Below, in pieces: positions 47,441-61,694 of a stretch of 64,000 bases of DNA (positions are counted from its first letter, which is position 1; the number at the start of each line of letters is the position of its first letter). The notes under the pieces are model-generated. The model made no database searches and was not told the DNA's origin. It saw only the letters and a program-made list of their open reading frames with translations. Source of the stretch: Daphnia carinata (lineage: Eukaryota; Arthropoda; Branchiopoda; Diplostraca; Daphniidae); contig NC_081331.1 in NCBI RefSeq assembly GCF_022539665.2, forward strand, positions 124,001 to 188,000, read 5' to 3'. The position numbers were made by a program, and so were the translations under genes.

Positions 47441-49507
47441 AGCAAGCTGTTCGTGTTAGGCAAATGTCTTCAAACAGGTAGGTAGGTATATATTTAACGT
47501 ACGACTAGAGCGGCTGTAAATGTCTTCAGACAATTTCAACTAATGAAATCGCCGGTTAGCAGACGTATGACAAAGAAAACAACAATGGTTCGGCAACAAA
47601 GATACCTAAAGTCTGAGACGTAACAGTTACATTCGTAAACAAATATGATGTAAACACAGCTACCCTCACGGCAGTCGTGGAGCTGTTCTTCGTTGTAGCT
47701 GCGGTCATCTATTGTGACGCAACACGAACAGTGCCAGTCCACATTATGACCTGTTGTGACTTGAATCAACCACGCAATCGACCGTTATTGATCTCAACCA
47801 GCGAGTTATTTCTTTTTTTTTAAATTAAAGTAATTGTTGCAACCTATACTTTGTATAAACATGTACTAGAATTGTTTGTTCTCATTTAATTAAATTTCAT
47901 ACTTAAAAAAAAATCGATATAAAACCTTCGTTTTTCGTTAAAAATTTAATGCTATCGAGTTCACGTACCGTGCCCGCCATTGTCATGGTAAACATTTATC
48001 GTGCTATATAAACCATGTCGGTGGGGTAGCATAAATTTATATATAGGACCCATGGGCATTATGCTTGCTTGTATACAAATAGCTGAATTATCAGCATCTA
48101 AAGGGACCCCAATCTACATTGTTGACCTGGGAATATATTCCTGAACTTCCAAGCCATTTCACCCGAAACGAAATAAATCCACACGCCTCTACACGTCAAG
48201 CTTTCAAGCGTTGCCGTGTTGCATAACGTGATGAATGGTTCTCAACTTTAACAAACGTGATGAATGGTTCTCAACTTTAACAAACGTGAAATCATTCAAC
48301 GCCAATTCTGAACTTTTTATTTTTTAAGTTTAATTAAGAGCAACGGTGGGTGGTTGATGTGCTTCCGTTTCATGAACAGTTAGAAACTAGTGTTTTATCT
48401 ATTTCACTTCCAATGCGAATTTTTGTTCTAGAACAATACTAGTCTTCATAAATACGATGAACACGCCATAGCATCCTTCACCTCTTAGCAAGAGTTTATA
48501 GATCTCTCGAAGAATAAAGTGAACACCGAGTATTGACTCGTCAGAGTATTGATCCAGCTTTATGCTATATATGATCGAAGCCGTGCTGATGGTGTGGCGC
48601 CCTGCGTGAAGTGTATGTCTTCCGGCATCAAATTGGTTATTCCATTAGGTCCAAGAGTTTCACGAAAGCAGAATCGAATCATCTTTCCCGAGGGGCCTGA
48701 CGATATCAATACAAGTTTATCGCTCGTGCTGGCTATATTACTGTTCGCATAGTAGCTCTAAATCTTGGATGAGGTCGTTGTGTCCAAATACGTGAATGCA
48801 TCCTCGAAAAAGTAGGATAAGCCCAGATTTGACGATACCGACAGAATTCGATACCGCTACGGATCTTTGTCCTCGAATCGTTTTAGTTTGGCAAAAGCAA
48901 ATCATGCCAACCCAAAGTTTTTCTAGATCGGAATCAATTGCGTATAAAATAAGTTGAGCTTATGTCATCGGCTGTCTAGACTAGCAACGAAAAACTTCGT
49001 TATAACAATACTTTGCACATATGTTTACGTAAAAACAAAACAATTATGGGTCATACTGTATGGTGTGTATCGTACATTATCCAATGGTATACGTTGAGTA
49101 TGTAGCAATTACAGTATATCATCCACCGAAACAAGTTTAATATGAAATCGGAAAATAACGGGGGGAAAACGAGGTAGAACCATCAAGACCAGAAGATAAG
49201 ATAAAAGACTAGTAATGAAATTATGTGGACAAGCGAGAAGCGTCAACAATCGTACCAATACCAAATGCTTAAATTGTATACTAGATTACGTGTAAGGTAT
49301 TTCCACTCTTATTCGCGTCGCTTATGTACATCGGAAAGTGTGTCGAACGAATGAGAAACAACATAAAAAGGAGGGTGAACGCAATCAAGTATATATAAAT
49401 TAAGATGCTGGCTAGTATTGTTTTCCAAATAAATGGACCAGTGAACGTGCAATCCATTAACTGCGTCTTGTCTAGTAAAACGCTGAGAGCATTAGAATGA
49501 TGACATT
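47441..49507. other. Intergenic, no gene seen
   Basis: This gap lies between the LRR gene promoter and the receptor gene's 3' end. Open frames (47,536-47,769 minus; 48,549-48,752 plus) have no recognisable domain or splice partners. The left part should hold the LRR promoter and the right part the receptor 3' UTR. One 29-bp tandem duplication is present. Confidence 0.5.
48225..48288. repeat. 29-bp tandem duplication
   Basis: The unit ACGTGATGAATGGTTCTCAA plus CTTTAACAA occurs twice back to back without a mismatch, followed by the first bases of a third copy (ACGTGA). Confidence 0.85.
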
Positions 49508-52500
49508 TCATTTCAAAGTCTTGCTGCTAGCGGTTAACGTTGAAACAGGAGGGATTTCGGTTGGCAAAGGGTCGGTCGTTTCAGTTGCGTGATGTGGCTG
49601 TTGTTGTGCCAACTGCTGAGAATGAACGCCACTGGGACCGTCGACGCTACAGACGGATTCTTCGACGCCGGTTTCCTCCACATTGTCCGGTTTCCTTACG
49701 GTCCTACTACTTTTGCTCTGTCAAACGGGAATTGAGACGAAGAAAGTAAAAGATGAATCAAGAATGTAATGTAGATATTCTATACTACGATCAATATTGC
49801 CAGTCTGCATCTGAGTTTTTCTTTGAAACAAAGCATGTTAAGTTTGCTTCAAAAAGAATTCAATGTGACGCTCGGGAATTGAAGGTAAAATATCATTTTA
49901 CACGTCGTCCCATCTACGTCAAACAAAGGACCATGCAGTACATTTTGACAGATTAACTTGACAGTTTCTAGATGGATTTCGACGTCTAGACGTGGATTGT
50001 TACACGAGAAAATTTTAAAAATACAAAAGAATGCAAGTTTAAGCTGCTTAAAAGCTGCCTGAGCCCCTGTACCCATTAGAAATACAAAATTTAAATCACA
50101 TTAGTTGAGTGTACCTTTTCTCGTTGAACTCGACTTCTCTGTAAACGTTGACACGATCCAGGATGCAACACGTACAAAGAAAGAAACAAAAAATGTTTTA
50201 AAAAATTAGGTCCATTGGGTAAAGCTGTGTTTTGTTTCTCATAAAATTTAACCACGATATTTAAGTAGCTCGTAAGGGAAAATGAAATACAAAACCTGTA
50301 GAGAAAACCGGCGGTGAGGAGGTTTACGGCCACCCCGTCTTTTGCTGATGTGCGGATTGTCTTTGCGCAACGTCTTCATTTTAAGAACGTGCAATTGAGT
50401 GTAGACCCTTTTGAGCTCTTCCTGTTAAGTCAATCAATATATATTTTAAATAAAAAGGAATCATAGCTTCGTTCTAAGAGCCTTTTATTAAAGGGTATAA
50501 AATGATTTTACTCGAATGACTTCAGGATCCATTTGTGACAGGTCAACGTTGCCAAGATCGACTTCACCATTGGCCGAGATCATGGCCGGCGCATCAGTTC
50601 CGGCTCCATCACCCTCGGCTGGATTGTTTTTAAACATGTTTGAATCGCCGCAAGGAGCAGATTGACCGCGTTCGAGCAAATCACCTGCCACACCAATCCC
50701 ACATTCGATTTGACTAGTTTGATGTTGCATCCTTTGGAGATCCTTGTTGGACGATTGGCGACAGATGAAGAAGATCTATGCCAATTCAATGAAACAAGAA
50801 TCGCTTAAAATGTGTCAGTTATAGCTGTTTCCCTTTTTTTATTTTACTTTCGGTCCGAAAATGATGACGAGAACAAGCGTAGTGGCTAACTGACTGCGCG
50901 CAAACTCCAATAAGAAGAGATGATCCGGATACTCTGTGATCCAGGCGATGCGACTGAGGACGGTGAATGCGACCGAGGCGCAAAACTCGACGAAGATGGC
51001 CAGGAAGAGACTAGCAATTGAAAATAGAAATTTAATGTTTATAAACTCTGTAAGCAGAATGCACAGTTTCCTTTTTAATCGGCTATTAATGTACGTTACC
51101 AGAGTTTTTCGCCATGATGGCTGGCGGCGTTCCGCGCGTTCGAACTTATGTACAAGCCACACAGCAAAAAAAGGAATTCGCCTGCATTAAGAACGTGAAG
51201 TATGTACAGAAAGTTAAGTTTTTATTTTTTTAAATTTTTACGTGTTATTCTAAGTGGAAAACATTCGGCATATGGCGTGCGCAAAACATCAAAAATTAAA
51301 ACCGAAAAACATTAACTGCTCATGACGTTTACCTGCCATGTTGACGTAATGCCACCACAGCTGGCGGCAGACGGTGAAGTAAGATCCCGAATTGACTTGA
51401 AATCGAACGTAGAGCAAACTATTTCCGCCGGAATGGCCGCCGTCTGGCGTAGCGTTCACGTCGCAATTCGGAATAACGTCAGTCTTGTTCGTCGCGTTGT
51501 TCGGCTGATTGGCTTCGGCCGAAACGGTAACTGTGGTACGGGTATCATTATCTGCATCGAAATCAGGAGCAAACATCTCGGTCGTCGTGAGGATGGAACG
51601 CTGAAGAGGGTCAACGTCGTCGTCATCGTGACCAGTCGCAGCCATATTCGAGTGTGATGGATCGATGAATCCGCCGAGCACCGTGCCACGTCTCAGTACG
51701 CGAGCCTTTTGTAGGAGAAACGATGCATTGCTGTTGCGGATGCTGTCCACACGGACTCTCACGCCGACTCGGCCGCTGCTCGTCTCCCCGGTCCCTTTGA
51801 TACTCTTGGGGAAAAGCAGATGGGTGGAACGCGAATGGTTCGACGCCGATGGGAAAGCAACGCCATCCATCATTGCCGATTGGTCTGCAGCCGTATGATC
51901 CCATACTTTCCAAATGGAGTGTTCGTTGTGCTCGCTGTGCTCCAGTGTGGAAATGGTACCAGAAGCCAGGTAGACGCTGACGCAGGTGATCATCACCGCC
52001 CAGTACTTGAGCAAGTCCTTTTCACGCACCACCCAACGGTGAGCTTTCCGCGTCCGGAATTCCACCAACAGTCTAATTCCATTAAACGTTAAAAAAAAAA
52101 ATATATACTGTAAATGTACGGCTGCGTTTTGAATTGTTACCGGTAGATTTTCAAGATGATGGTGCCATAGCAACAGGTGAATCCGAGTTCTCGTAGCCAA
52201 GGCTCGAGCAGGCAAAGATCGGCCGAAGATTCGAAATAGCGCACCACCACCTGATTTTCAATTGTAAAAGAGTTTTTTTTATTTTTAGAAAAAGAGGAGA
52301 AGATGGACGTAAGATCTGCATACGATGGAATAGAGAAGCAGCGCGCCGATGAGCATTAATTCCAGGAGAATCCAAGCTGATCCAGCAATAGCCTGTTCCA
52401 TTCAAAACAAACACGATTGTGACGGACGTCAACCAAATGTTAAGTCGATGTCTATCCCTATCGTTCTAAAACTAGGTTTAGAGTCAGAAATACACGGATA

Positions 52501-53225
52501 GCATCTGAATTCGGGATCTCATCATGTCTAGAATGCGATCAACTGGCACGAGAAAGTGAGCCAAGGGCCATCGAGACAATGACGAGCGTGCGTCACCAGA
52601 CATTTCCAATGACGGCCACGACAACACCCGAAACTTGCTGCAATTCACGAGCTTTTTTCTTTTTCATTATTACTTCCCTCTGAGATGGATTCGGTGGTCT
52701 ACACAAAGCACAGCCCCTCTCTTTTATATCCGGGTTAAATATATAGAATAAATATCCTCAGATGGATGTCGGTTGCCGACAATTGTCGGGCCATGCGATG
52801 GGGATCAACAATTGGAACGGAATAATCGTCTTGTGTGCGGTCAATCGTCTACGAGTTTATCGCGTTGCCAAGGCTACTACATCACGCAGGAGAAGGTAAT
52901 GCGTCGGTGATGATCCGCAAGTAATACGCAATCGTCTAGAGCATATTGACCTGTCTACTTCTTGTCTAGTGCGTGCGTGTCATTTACCTTGTATTTGCGA
53001 TAGCGAAAAACGACGAAAATCAGGAGAAGGGCGATGAGCATGCAGCCGGCCTGCACCGAGATGGCAATCGTCCGTAACAGATGGTCGTAAAGTTGTTGTT
53101 GTTGGTGATCTGGTTGATGGTTGTTGTTTGACATTGGCGAACAACCGTCGTTCGCCGCTCCGCCGCTGCTGTTGCACGAGATCATTATGCTGTCAGGGAC
53201 GCAGTCAATCAAATCATAACAACAT
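49508..53225 (-). CDS. GPR158/Smog-type class C receptor, 3' part
   Basis: Ten exons join in phase: 52988..53225, 52324..52392, 52141..52250, 51333..52072, 51100..51181, 50848..51010, 50512..50775, 50296..50421, 50115..50138 and 49508..49717. The seven-helix core follows GPR158/CG31760/Smog: TM1 TIAISVQAGCMLIALLLIFV then FRYRKYK, WLRELGFTCCYGTIILKIYR at TM3, GEFLFLLCGLY at TM5 and FARSQLATTLVLVIIFGPK at TM7. The conserved tail coil is EELKRVYTQLHVLKMKT then LRKDNPH. The loop between TM4 and TM5 is about 180 residues, very long for the family. Vertebrate GPR158 binds glycine and RGS7-Gbeta5; fly Smog and its relatives signal in morphogenesis. The first exon here opens in a Cys-rich stretch (CCYDLIDCVPD) in phase 2, so the ectodomain and signal-peptide exons must lie to the right. 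I did not find them in this window. Confidence 0.85.
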
Positions 53226-53616
53226 CTTCAAAAGAAATCAAAACATGCAACGTTTGGCTGCTGTTGTACTTGTTTGTTTGATGTGTCGCACGTTCGAGAG
53301 ATGGTGGCAGAACAGAAACTGGTTGCATTTGGATTGAATAATTGAAGATCGTCGGCGAATCCATCTTCGCGTGGCAATCACGTCATGCGATTCACGACCC
53401 TGTAACCAACAAATAAACTGTATACCTTCGTCGCGTGTTAGCGTCATTTTATTTGAGTTGAATGCAATGCCTGAAAGACTTTCAGTTCGCATTATTGTAG
53501 ATAAAACAGTGTCTCTCTCTCCAATGCTTATTTCTACTTCGGTTAAAGTGTCTGCCTAGATCCTAGATTTGGCGCGTCAATGCGGTAAAGTGGATCTCCG
53601 GTTTTTTATCTGAGAA

Positions 53617-53649
53617 TTTCATTGGCATTTCATTGGCATTTCATAGGCA
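53617..53649. repeat. 11-bp tandem repeat, three copies
   Basis: TTTCATTGGCA occurs twice and is followed by TTTCATAGGCA, then a partial TTGGC. Confidence 0.85.
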
Positions 53650-56600
53650 TTGGCTTTTAGCCCAGTTATGGCTGAAATTATACAGAGTGGCGGTGCGAAT
53701 AGATTTCGCGCGATTGCACTGAAACCTTTTGACATTTGAAACCGAGTGCGTTGCGTTGCTCGGAAATGGCATCCATGCACGGCCATAAATTTTTGAACGC
53801 TATCTCCTACGCGCTTAAATCCTATGTTTTTCCAAAGAGGAAGTAAGAAAATAAAATGAGACGTCAGTTTTTACTTGTACGCTTCAAAATCTGTATATAA
53901 AAACAGACGATACAGTATCGATTGCACACAGCATACGAAGCCCAGCTTAGGTGGCGATTTACGCAATTATTGCTGATTAATGATGATTACGGCGCAAAGT
54001 TTGAATCCTACACAGAGATAAATCCTATAAAATAAATTTGCTCTTTTGACGTTAGGTGATGAAACGACTGGATGAGAAGAACTAGGAGTCATTCTAATAC
54101 ACTGTCGTATACACGTATGTATATAAAAACTCACATCAAAAAGGCTAAGATCGATAGTACCAGATGCCAACATGGATGCCCTGTACATTCGTCTACGACT
54201 ACTGTCGGCAAGCGATGAAGTTGTGTACAAACAAGAAGAATCACAATGGTTCTATTATCCCCAGATTTGTCGCACAAGATGTTTAGACTACGAATGGAAG
54301 CGTTAAGATGTACCCATGGAAGTTTTTAAATCGATCAAACAAGATAGTGCAACTCGAGGAAGAGATGCAGAGAGAGAATCTTATTGGATGAAGACGGCGA
54401 ATAATCTGAACATTGTGACCCTACGGGTAGGCGAGAAAGTCGGCGAAAGTAAACTCATTGGATCTATCTAAGCCGCTTGACTTTATGGGTGAAAAGGAGG
54501 CCTGTAGAAGAGTTGATAAGTAGGACATCTTAAGGTGGGCAAGACAAGATTCTTCAATACAAATGAACAGTGCTGAGCTGTCGGATAGTCAAAAATGACG
54601 AGGAAGCGGAAGATGTTGTAAGCTCTGTGCATTCTACTCTGCATCTACCCTTTTTCATTCTTCAACAAGAATGATTTAGGCAGGAGACAATTTTATTATA
54701 AATAGCGTGGAACTCAATAACAGTACATGATGCATAGAATCTTAAATGGCAGCATTGCAAGAGCTTTTCTTTCAGGCATCTGTTTGATGCACAAAGTACA
54801 GGCCAACCATTTTATGCAGCAAATGTGCAAAAGCAAAAAAGAAAAAATGCATTATCAAGTTTGGTCTTATTTTGTGCAGCCACAAGCAGCATCTGCTCCG
54901 TCTACAAATGGGGGTTTGTCTAATAAGGATGCGGCAACCGCAAAAGACATCAAAAGCCGTGGCTGTTGTTGTCGGATAAAAGAGTCAGATACATAATGTA
55001 CTATAATGCGGATGCCACTGTTTGTATATGAATAAGCCTCACAGGCATGACGCACAAGGCCCTTTAAATCTATGCATATTGGCGGGGGTGCCTTAAGTAT
55101 ACGGCCAACCCATTATGAACCGTCGCGTGCAGCTGGATATAATGGAACACTGACGTCTACGCAGAATTACTTTTCGTTCGCAGCAAGAGTTCCCGAACGT
55201 TGCGTCAAGTCAACAAACTAAAACCTAAAGGATCAAACCAACGGGTTTTTATCGTTGGCTGTTAAGCGTTACCGATAAAATTGAACCTGTACGTGTATAA
55301 TTACAAACTCGTCAAACGAACAACAGCTGAGTATTTCTCACCGAATATCATCAACTGTTCCATTTTCGTTTGACGCTTTTTTTTTCCGGGGAGAGGGTGA
55401 GGTTGTGCTATTTAGCCGTCGCAGCAAAAGCCTTTTCTTTACATCATCAGAAACCCTTTTTGTACGTTGTCAAGTAATGTTCATCGAATGACAAATGTGC
55501 AAAAGCGTAATCAACGCGTACCCACGTGAATCTATTATCCGTATAGACGTTCGGATGAGGAATGGTTAATTGAAAGGAGATCATTAGTAGCTCGCCGTTG
55601 ATAAGACAAGGCCAACAGCAAGAAAATGGTACGCTATGGATCGATGTAAATCTTGCCAAGCCATACATGTACACACACAGGTAAAAGAAAATTTTCTATG
55701 CGCAGGAGCGCAAAGCGTATTTGACGTTATCCAATGAAACCCTCTATTAAAATGAATTCAACTGATGGTTCCATTTTGCGCAGCTCGCTCGAAAAAAAAA
55801 AATGAATAATTAAACAAAAAGGCACCGAACCGAACGTGCTGAGACAAGAAATCCATTGTAGTCTAGACTCTACTCATCAAAATATGGGGGGGGGGGGTTG
55901 CATTTGCAGCGTTTCCGAAGGCAACGACCTGCACGGGCTCAGCATGTCGTTCACGAACAAAAAATGCAGAATAGCTAATTGTTGTATTTCGTTGTTCTCG
56001 CTAGCGGCAGGAAAGGGAAAAAGATCGGTAATATCATAGCACCAGCAAAAGATATGGGCCGTTCACAAGTGCATTGCACGTCCATCCACTTTCCAACAAC
56101 GAGCTCCTGCTGCTATCGCAACAATCCGGAAGCTGTCGGCCGTGTATGCACAGCAGGAATGCGGCGGGGTTAAAAGCGTGCACTTGCCAATTCCGTTCGC
56201 TGTAATGAAAATGCGACGATTGGATAGATGAAAAAGGCAACTTTAAAGGCAGCCCTGCGTTGCGGCAGAATATGTTTGGTTGCAATGGATGTTCACCTCT
56301 AGTAAGATTTGATGATCATCGCTACGTAGTTATGACAATTTACGCTTTTAACCAAACAAATGGGGAATCCTATGAATAATTAAAAATACAACTAAGAATG
56401 CAGAAAAAAAAAAGAAGCCCTAAAAGAGTGCGTGTCGTGGGCAAGAGTCGATCGATAGTCATCAACAAAACACGGAGAGGGCATCGGGAGATGCCATCAT
56501 CCAAGTTTTGTTTTCCCCCCAAAAAAGTATGGGTACATACAAAAGTAAGGCTCACATTTTTCTTCACCTTTTCTTTTCTGTATTTCACGCCCATCTTTTT

Positions 56601-57082
56601 CGTTCCTGCGCACGTCGGAATCGTAAAACACGCCATCAAACTTCCACGGACCGGGACTCTTTCGTGTCAAAACAAATAAAAAAAGTAAGAAATGAAGGGG
56701 AAACTAAAAACTAGATGAATAAATAAACGAGCAAAATATTTGATGAGTCTTGTGTCCGGATGGGAAAGACGAATGCAAATCATGGAGGACATCCAAAAAT
56801 AGGGGGGTTAAAAAAAATAGGGTGAAACTCATGGCGACAAGATAGCGGGCCGATTGAAGCGCACGAAAATAGACGAAGGCCTGTGAGTTGAACGGAGCGT
56901 ATTAATGGATTATAAAGAGCCATAAAGTGGCTGGGAGCTACAAGTTTGTCCACGTACAGTCAACACGTCAAATGCAAACATTAAGCCAAAGCTATAAAAG
57001 CGGATCAATGTCATCCTACAATATATACAAAACCTGCGTAATCTAGCGTAATGCTTGCGGTCATGATGACAAACGACTAATG

Positions 57083-57100
57083 CACACACACACACACACA
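57083..57100. repeat. (CA)n microsatellite
   Basis: Nine uninterrupted CA units. Confidence 0.9.
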
Positions 57101-59230
57101 TAGTACTTTGAAGGCCATGCGAAAAGGCTCTAAACTAATCGAACATTTCGAGCAGAATTTTTCGCCCTTCACAGTACGTCTAAAAATATTCCACGAGTGG
57201 CAAAACTTTACGTACGCAAACAGGCTACGGGTTGAGCCGTTAAAGTAATCCTACGCGGATCATTGGGCTCAAGTCTTTCAATGCAGTATATATCAGAATT
57301 TTAAATCGCGTTTCCATAGTTGCTTTTCTTTTTGGCTACTCTCGTATTCAAGTACGCGCAGGAAAGGGATTCAAACTACAACGACAGCCAAAGGATGTGT
57401 ATGGCAGCGAGAAACGCATTTGAAATAAAAAGGAATTCAACGATCGAAGAACGAGCCAAAGAATATGTTTGACCAAATAGCACTGCCATGTTTGCTTTTT
57501 TTCTTTGCTGGAACATTTGAAATAAATACATCCAGCACTATATACACATCGAGAGGAAAAAAACAAAAAAAAAAAAAAAAAAGCTATGGTGGAACTGCCT
57601 CTCGGTCATTGACACGTAATAGCCGAGTATAGAGCTGCTTCGTTGGAGAGAGATGACGGCGATATAGGGCTGCGTTGACCGCGATCAATACTCTATGAAT
57701 CGGCACATCGCCTTTGAGTGGTCGACGTACGAAAAGAATTTTTGACTCGTGAAACTGGTGCAAACGGCAGCAAACAAACAGATTCGTTACAAACAAACAA
57801 GACAAGAGATATGGCACTATATTGACAGAGTACATAGACGTATAAAGTGTAATATCAGGCGGCCGACGAACGTGATTCGAAAAAGAAATCTGATCGAGTT
57901 GCTGCTCGCACTCATCATAGATAGTAAATACAGTTCCGATGTCTATAGATTGGCCTCATTTCTCAGTTTTTTTTTGCCCCCTTCTTGTTCACGCAGCTTC
58001 AAATCATTTCTCGACATCCCTTTGCAGGTTGTTCGCACACGATGGCCCGATTTCGCCTTTCATCTTTTCTTTTTCGCTTCTATTCCTCACGCCCATCAAT
58101 TCGTACGTCTCCACCTTCGCTTTTTCATCCCTTTCGTTAGCTTCCTTGATTTATAGCCAAAAAGAAAAGAAAAGGGCGTTGGCGCTCCTCCTACGTGCTC
58201 CAAAATTCGTCCTCTCAATAAAAAGAAAAATGAAGACGTGAAAATCGATTGCCATTTACGGAGAAAAAAAAAAAGAGACGGTACACGTAACGCCTACTTT
58301 CAAACTCCCATTACGATAGCGTTGCTGATTCCTCCCTTTTTTTTTTTTTTTACTTAGACCTAGCTGGACATGTATATAGCAGTAACTGCTATCGTTAACA
58401 TGTACATTACATTATCGATTCCACAAAGGGCCTCGTCTGGTGGCGTATACTTTTTGGTTTGCTTACATTCGGACAAAAACGGTGGTCTTAAATGCCATGT
58501 GTAATAGCCCAAGTGTTTGGTGGGTGTTTGGTTCAGATTAACCAGCAACATGAAGGCTGCTCGGTCCCAAATTGAATGCAACTCGCGACACGAAAGAGAC
58601 ACTATTATACAGCAATCCGTCTTTCCAAGGCAATAGAAGATGTGGAAAAGCGAAACATGCACTCGCTTTTTTTTTAAACTGACCAAAGTTTGCAACATTG
58701 GCTGAACTCAAAGCTGTAATCAAACTGTGTTGCAGGCTGATATTCTAAACATTAATAAGCGACAGGAATTTGAGCATGGCTACTTTAGAGGGCGACTGCT
58801 GAAAGTAGCTCAAACTGTTGTAATATTCCGCTTGAGATATTTGCGTCAATTGCCAAAGTTTGGCTTGACTCACCCAAATGGCACAGTCTAGACGCCCAGC
58901 AATTGCTTCAGAGTATAACGTGTTTCATCGTTTCCCACTCGCCGTCCTTTCAAGTCGTTTCATTTACGTCACGCTCCCTCTTAAGCTTTCGCCTCTTTCT
59001 CTCCCTTCTGCAGCTACTGGTTCGATGCAGAAAGACTTTCAGAAAAGGTTATATACCCACTGCAATTACAGCGCAAATATGGAAGGGCAAAAAACCAACA
59101 GTGGAGACAGATTGAGAAACGTAGAGCGTCCCGTGGTAACGGGCGTTTGATCTCCGGTTTCACGGTTCGTTGTACGTGTACACCGAGAAAGAGATACGCT
59201 CACCATCATACAATAAACTCAGCACAACTT

Positions 59231-59250
59231 TCTCTCTCTCTCTCTCTCTC
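59231..59250. repeat. (TC)n microsatellite
   Basis: Ten uninterrupted TC units. Confidence 0.9.
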
Positions 59251-60297
59251 GAGCCGAACACCGTTGAACAAACATGTTCCAAATGTTTTCGTTTATGAGC
59301 TTTTCAAAGTAGATGATCGGTACGCTAACTTTTACTATCATTTTCAGAGATAATCTCTTGGCTTTTAGCATCTTTTTCTAAATGTTTCGGACGTGGAGAG
59401 CGGGACGCACAGTCACATCCGGAATGCCGTTTTTCAAAAAGAGATAACATTCAATGAACAACGTCAAAGTTTTGATGTAAACGAGTCACAAAGTCAAAGT
59501 TGCAAAAAAGAGACAACAAAAATCGCTTTATCAAAGGAAAACAGGATGTTAAACTGTAGATGGACGATTACCTACGAACTTGCTAGGCAATGAAGAGACA
59601 AACAAAAGTCTTTTACCTACACAGCCTATAAATATAAAGCCCGTTATCAAGCTACATACATGGAAAGAGAGTAAGCACTTTGCGCTGTCCAAATTGTTTG
59701 CCATCCCTAGGCGTCAATGTTGTGACAAAAGGATTAGTCTACAACCTCATTTCTAGACCATCACTTGTTTGGGTTGTTCAATCTCTTTCGGCACCGGGCG
59801 GCCCCTTTGTTCTACAGATTTTCATCCTCGGCAAGGATGTCTGTTAGTCAGCGGATATAGAGAACAAGAAGAAAGCGAGAGGGAACAGGCAATGGATAGG
59901 GCAGATGAAGGGAGGAAATCAAATTGTCTCCTACTATAATGGACGGATGACGCTGCAGCAGTTAATCAGTGCGCCATGTGACTCTGTTCTATAGATGTGA
60001 ATGCGGCTTAATACGCCGACAGTTTCAGCACGCCAACAATTACACACTTATTAATATTAGTAGCCTATTCCCTCCGTCGTCTGCCCTCGTGTAACATCAA
60101 AAATACAAAAATATATGTATTGATGATGAGGCGCGAATAAACTGACTGGTGAAAAATAGATCCGCGTTTTACTCTATTAGCCAATGTCGATGAGCTGTCA
60201 CATCTGCACTTTGCCGCATCATCTGCACACACGAGGCAATCGGCAGCAAATCAAAAGAGCAACGCGAGTTGGATTCGGTCGCAGATGTCGAAAAAAA

Positions 60298-60320
60298 ATA
60301 ATAAATAAATAAATAAAATA
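60298..60320. repeat. (AAAT)n microsatellite
   Basis: About five AAAT-type units, next to an A8 run. Confidence 0.8.
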
Positions 60321-61664
60321 ATGCGCGACAAAAGAAAAGAGGGAAATAGAGTTTGGCATGAAGCAAACAACCTTGACGGCAACGTGACATGTGCATTACT
60401 ACTAACACTAGATCTATAGAGAGTGGAAAGGCGTGCGAGTACATAGCGCACATCATTCGGGATATTAGTTCCACCTAATAAACCTATCCTATGACGTGAT
60501 TCTTTATCTTCTTTCACCAGTTGCCCTTCCGTTTTTTTTTTTTCTTTTTTTTCTATTCAACTGAGCGTTTCTTTCATCTCAATTTCAGACGGCGGTTGGA
60601 TGTCTGGTTGATTCGAATCCAACGATTCATTCTCTGCGCTAAAGGATTAAGTTATTAAACGTTTGGTGTGCAACGGAGCAGGGAAGAAAGAAATTGATTT
60701 CGCTCTCGTGGCATTATTACATTTTTCAAATGCCTAAATGATAGACTCGTCGCGCATCCGGGAATTTATGCCAGACGAACGATTCAGCGTTTCTTTTCGA
60801 TTGTGTGCCAGCGAATTTTTTTTTTTTTTTTCTTGGGCAAAGAAAAAAAAAAAAAAATGGAAGGCGACATCAACTTGAAAGGAAACGCCTTGCTTTAGGT
60901 GGAAGCATATAGCGGAAAACGAATTGAAATGTTTCTCCAGGGTTGGCGCAATCAGCGACCGACTGAATCAAAAGTTGAAAGAAAAAAAATTTCGGCAACA
61001 TTTTTGTCCCCCTCCCTTTTTCAGACTCGTTCAATATGATCCAAATAATGTCGAATCGAGCGCCATTGGCCTAATGCAACTAGAAAGGCAATTGTTATAT
61101 ACAGAACGGCTGACCAACAATAACTGAAGTAATAACGACAAGCTTCAGGGGGTACATAAAACAAACAATGAGGAAACACGAATAGACACAAAATAAACAA
61201 AGGCGGACAGAGGCAGAACGAATAGCAGAAAAAGAAAAGATAAAAATAAACATCCAAGCATAGGACAAGAACAAAACGGAAAAAAAAAAAAAGATGAAAG
61301 AGAACGGGTTGGGCAAATAAGATGCAACCAAAGGCTGCTTTGTTTTATGTCCAACCGAATGTGGATATAAAGGAGAAAATATAATCGTAGGTCACCACCC
61401 ATCTGCGGGGAGTATATACAGGCATTACATCTAATGAGATATGGAGGAGATTTGATAGCTGCAACATCGAATAAAGTAATGAGCAACGCGATTACATCAA
61501 CGACTCGCGTTCCCCATCCGGCGCGTACTCGAACGGACAGCACAGACTCCTTTTGTTTCTCAAAAACTAAAAGCGATCGTTTCATTATTTTTAATTGGCC
61601 ATCTTGTCTCTCTGTTATTGCCGTACATTTACTCGACTCGCAACCGTCTCCCTATAAACTCTTG

Positions 61665-61694
61665 GTTTTGTTTTGTTTTGTTTTGTTTTTTTTT
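61665..61694. repeat. (TTTTG)n microsatellite
   Basis: Four to five TTTTG units ending in a T9 run. Confidence 0.85.

Noticed and set aside
47536-47769. Cys-rich minus-strand frame upstream of the LRR gene
   Set aside because: It has no signal peptide, no splice partners and lies where the LRR promoter is expected; the cysteine pattern does not match a known fold.
55886-55897. G12 run as a G-quadruplex
   Set aside because: It is a single uninterrupted G tract without neighbouring G-runs of matching spacing; more likely a simple homopolymer.
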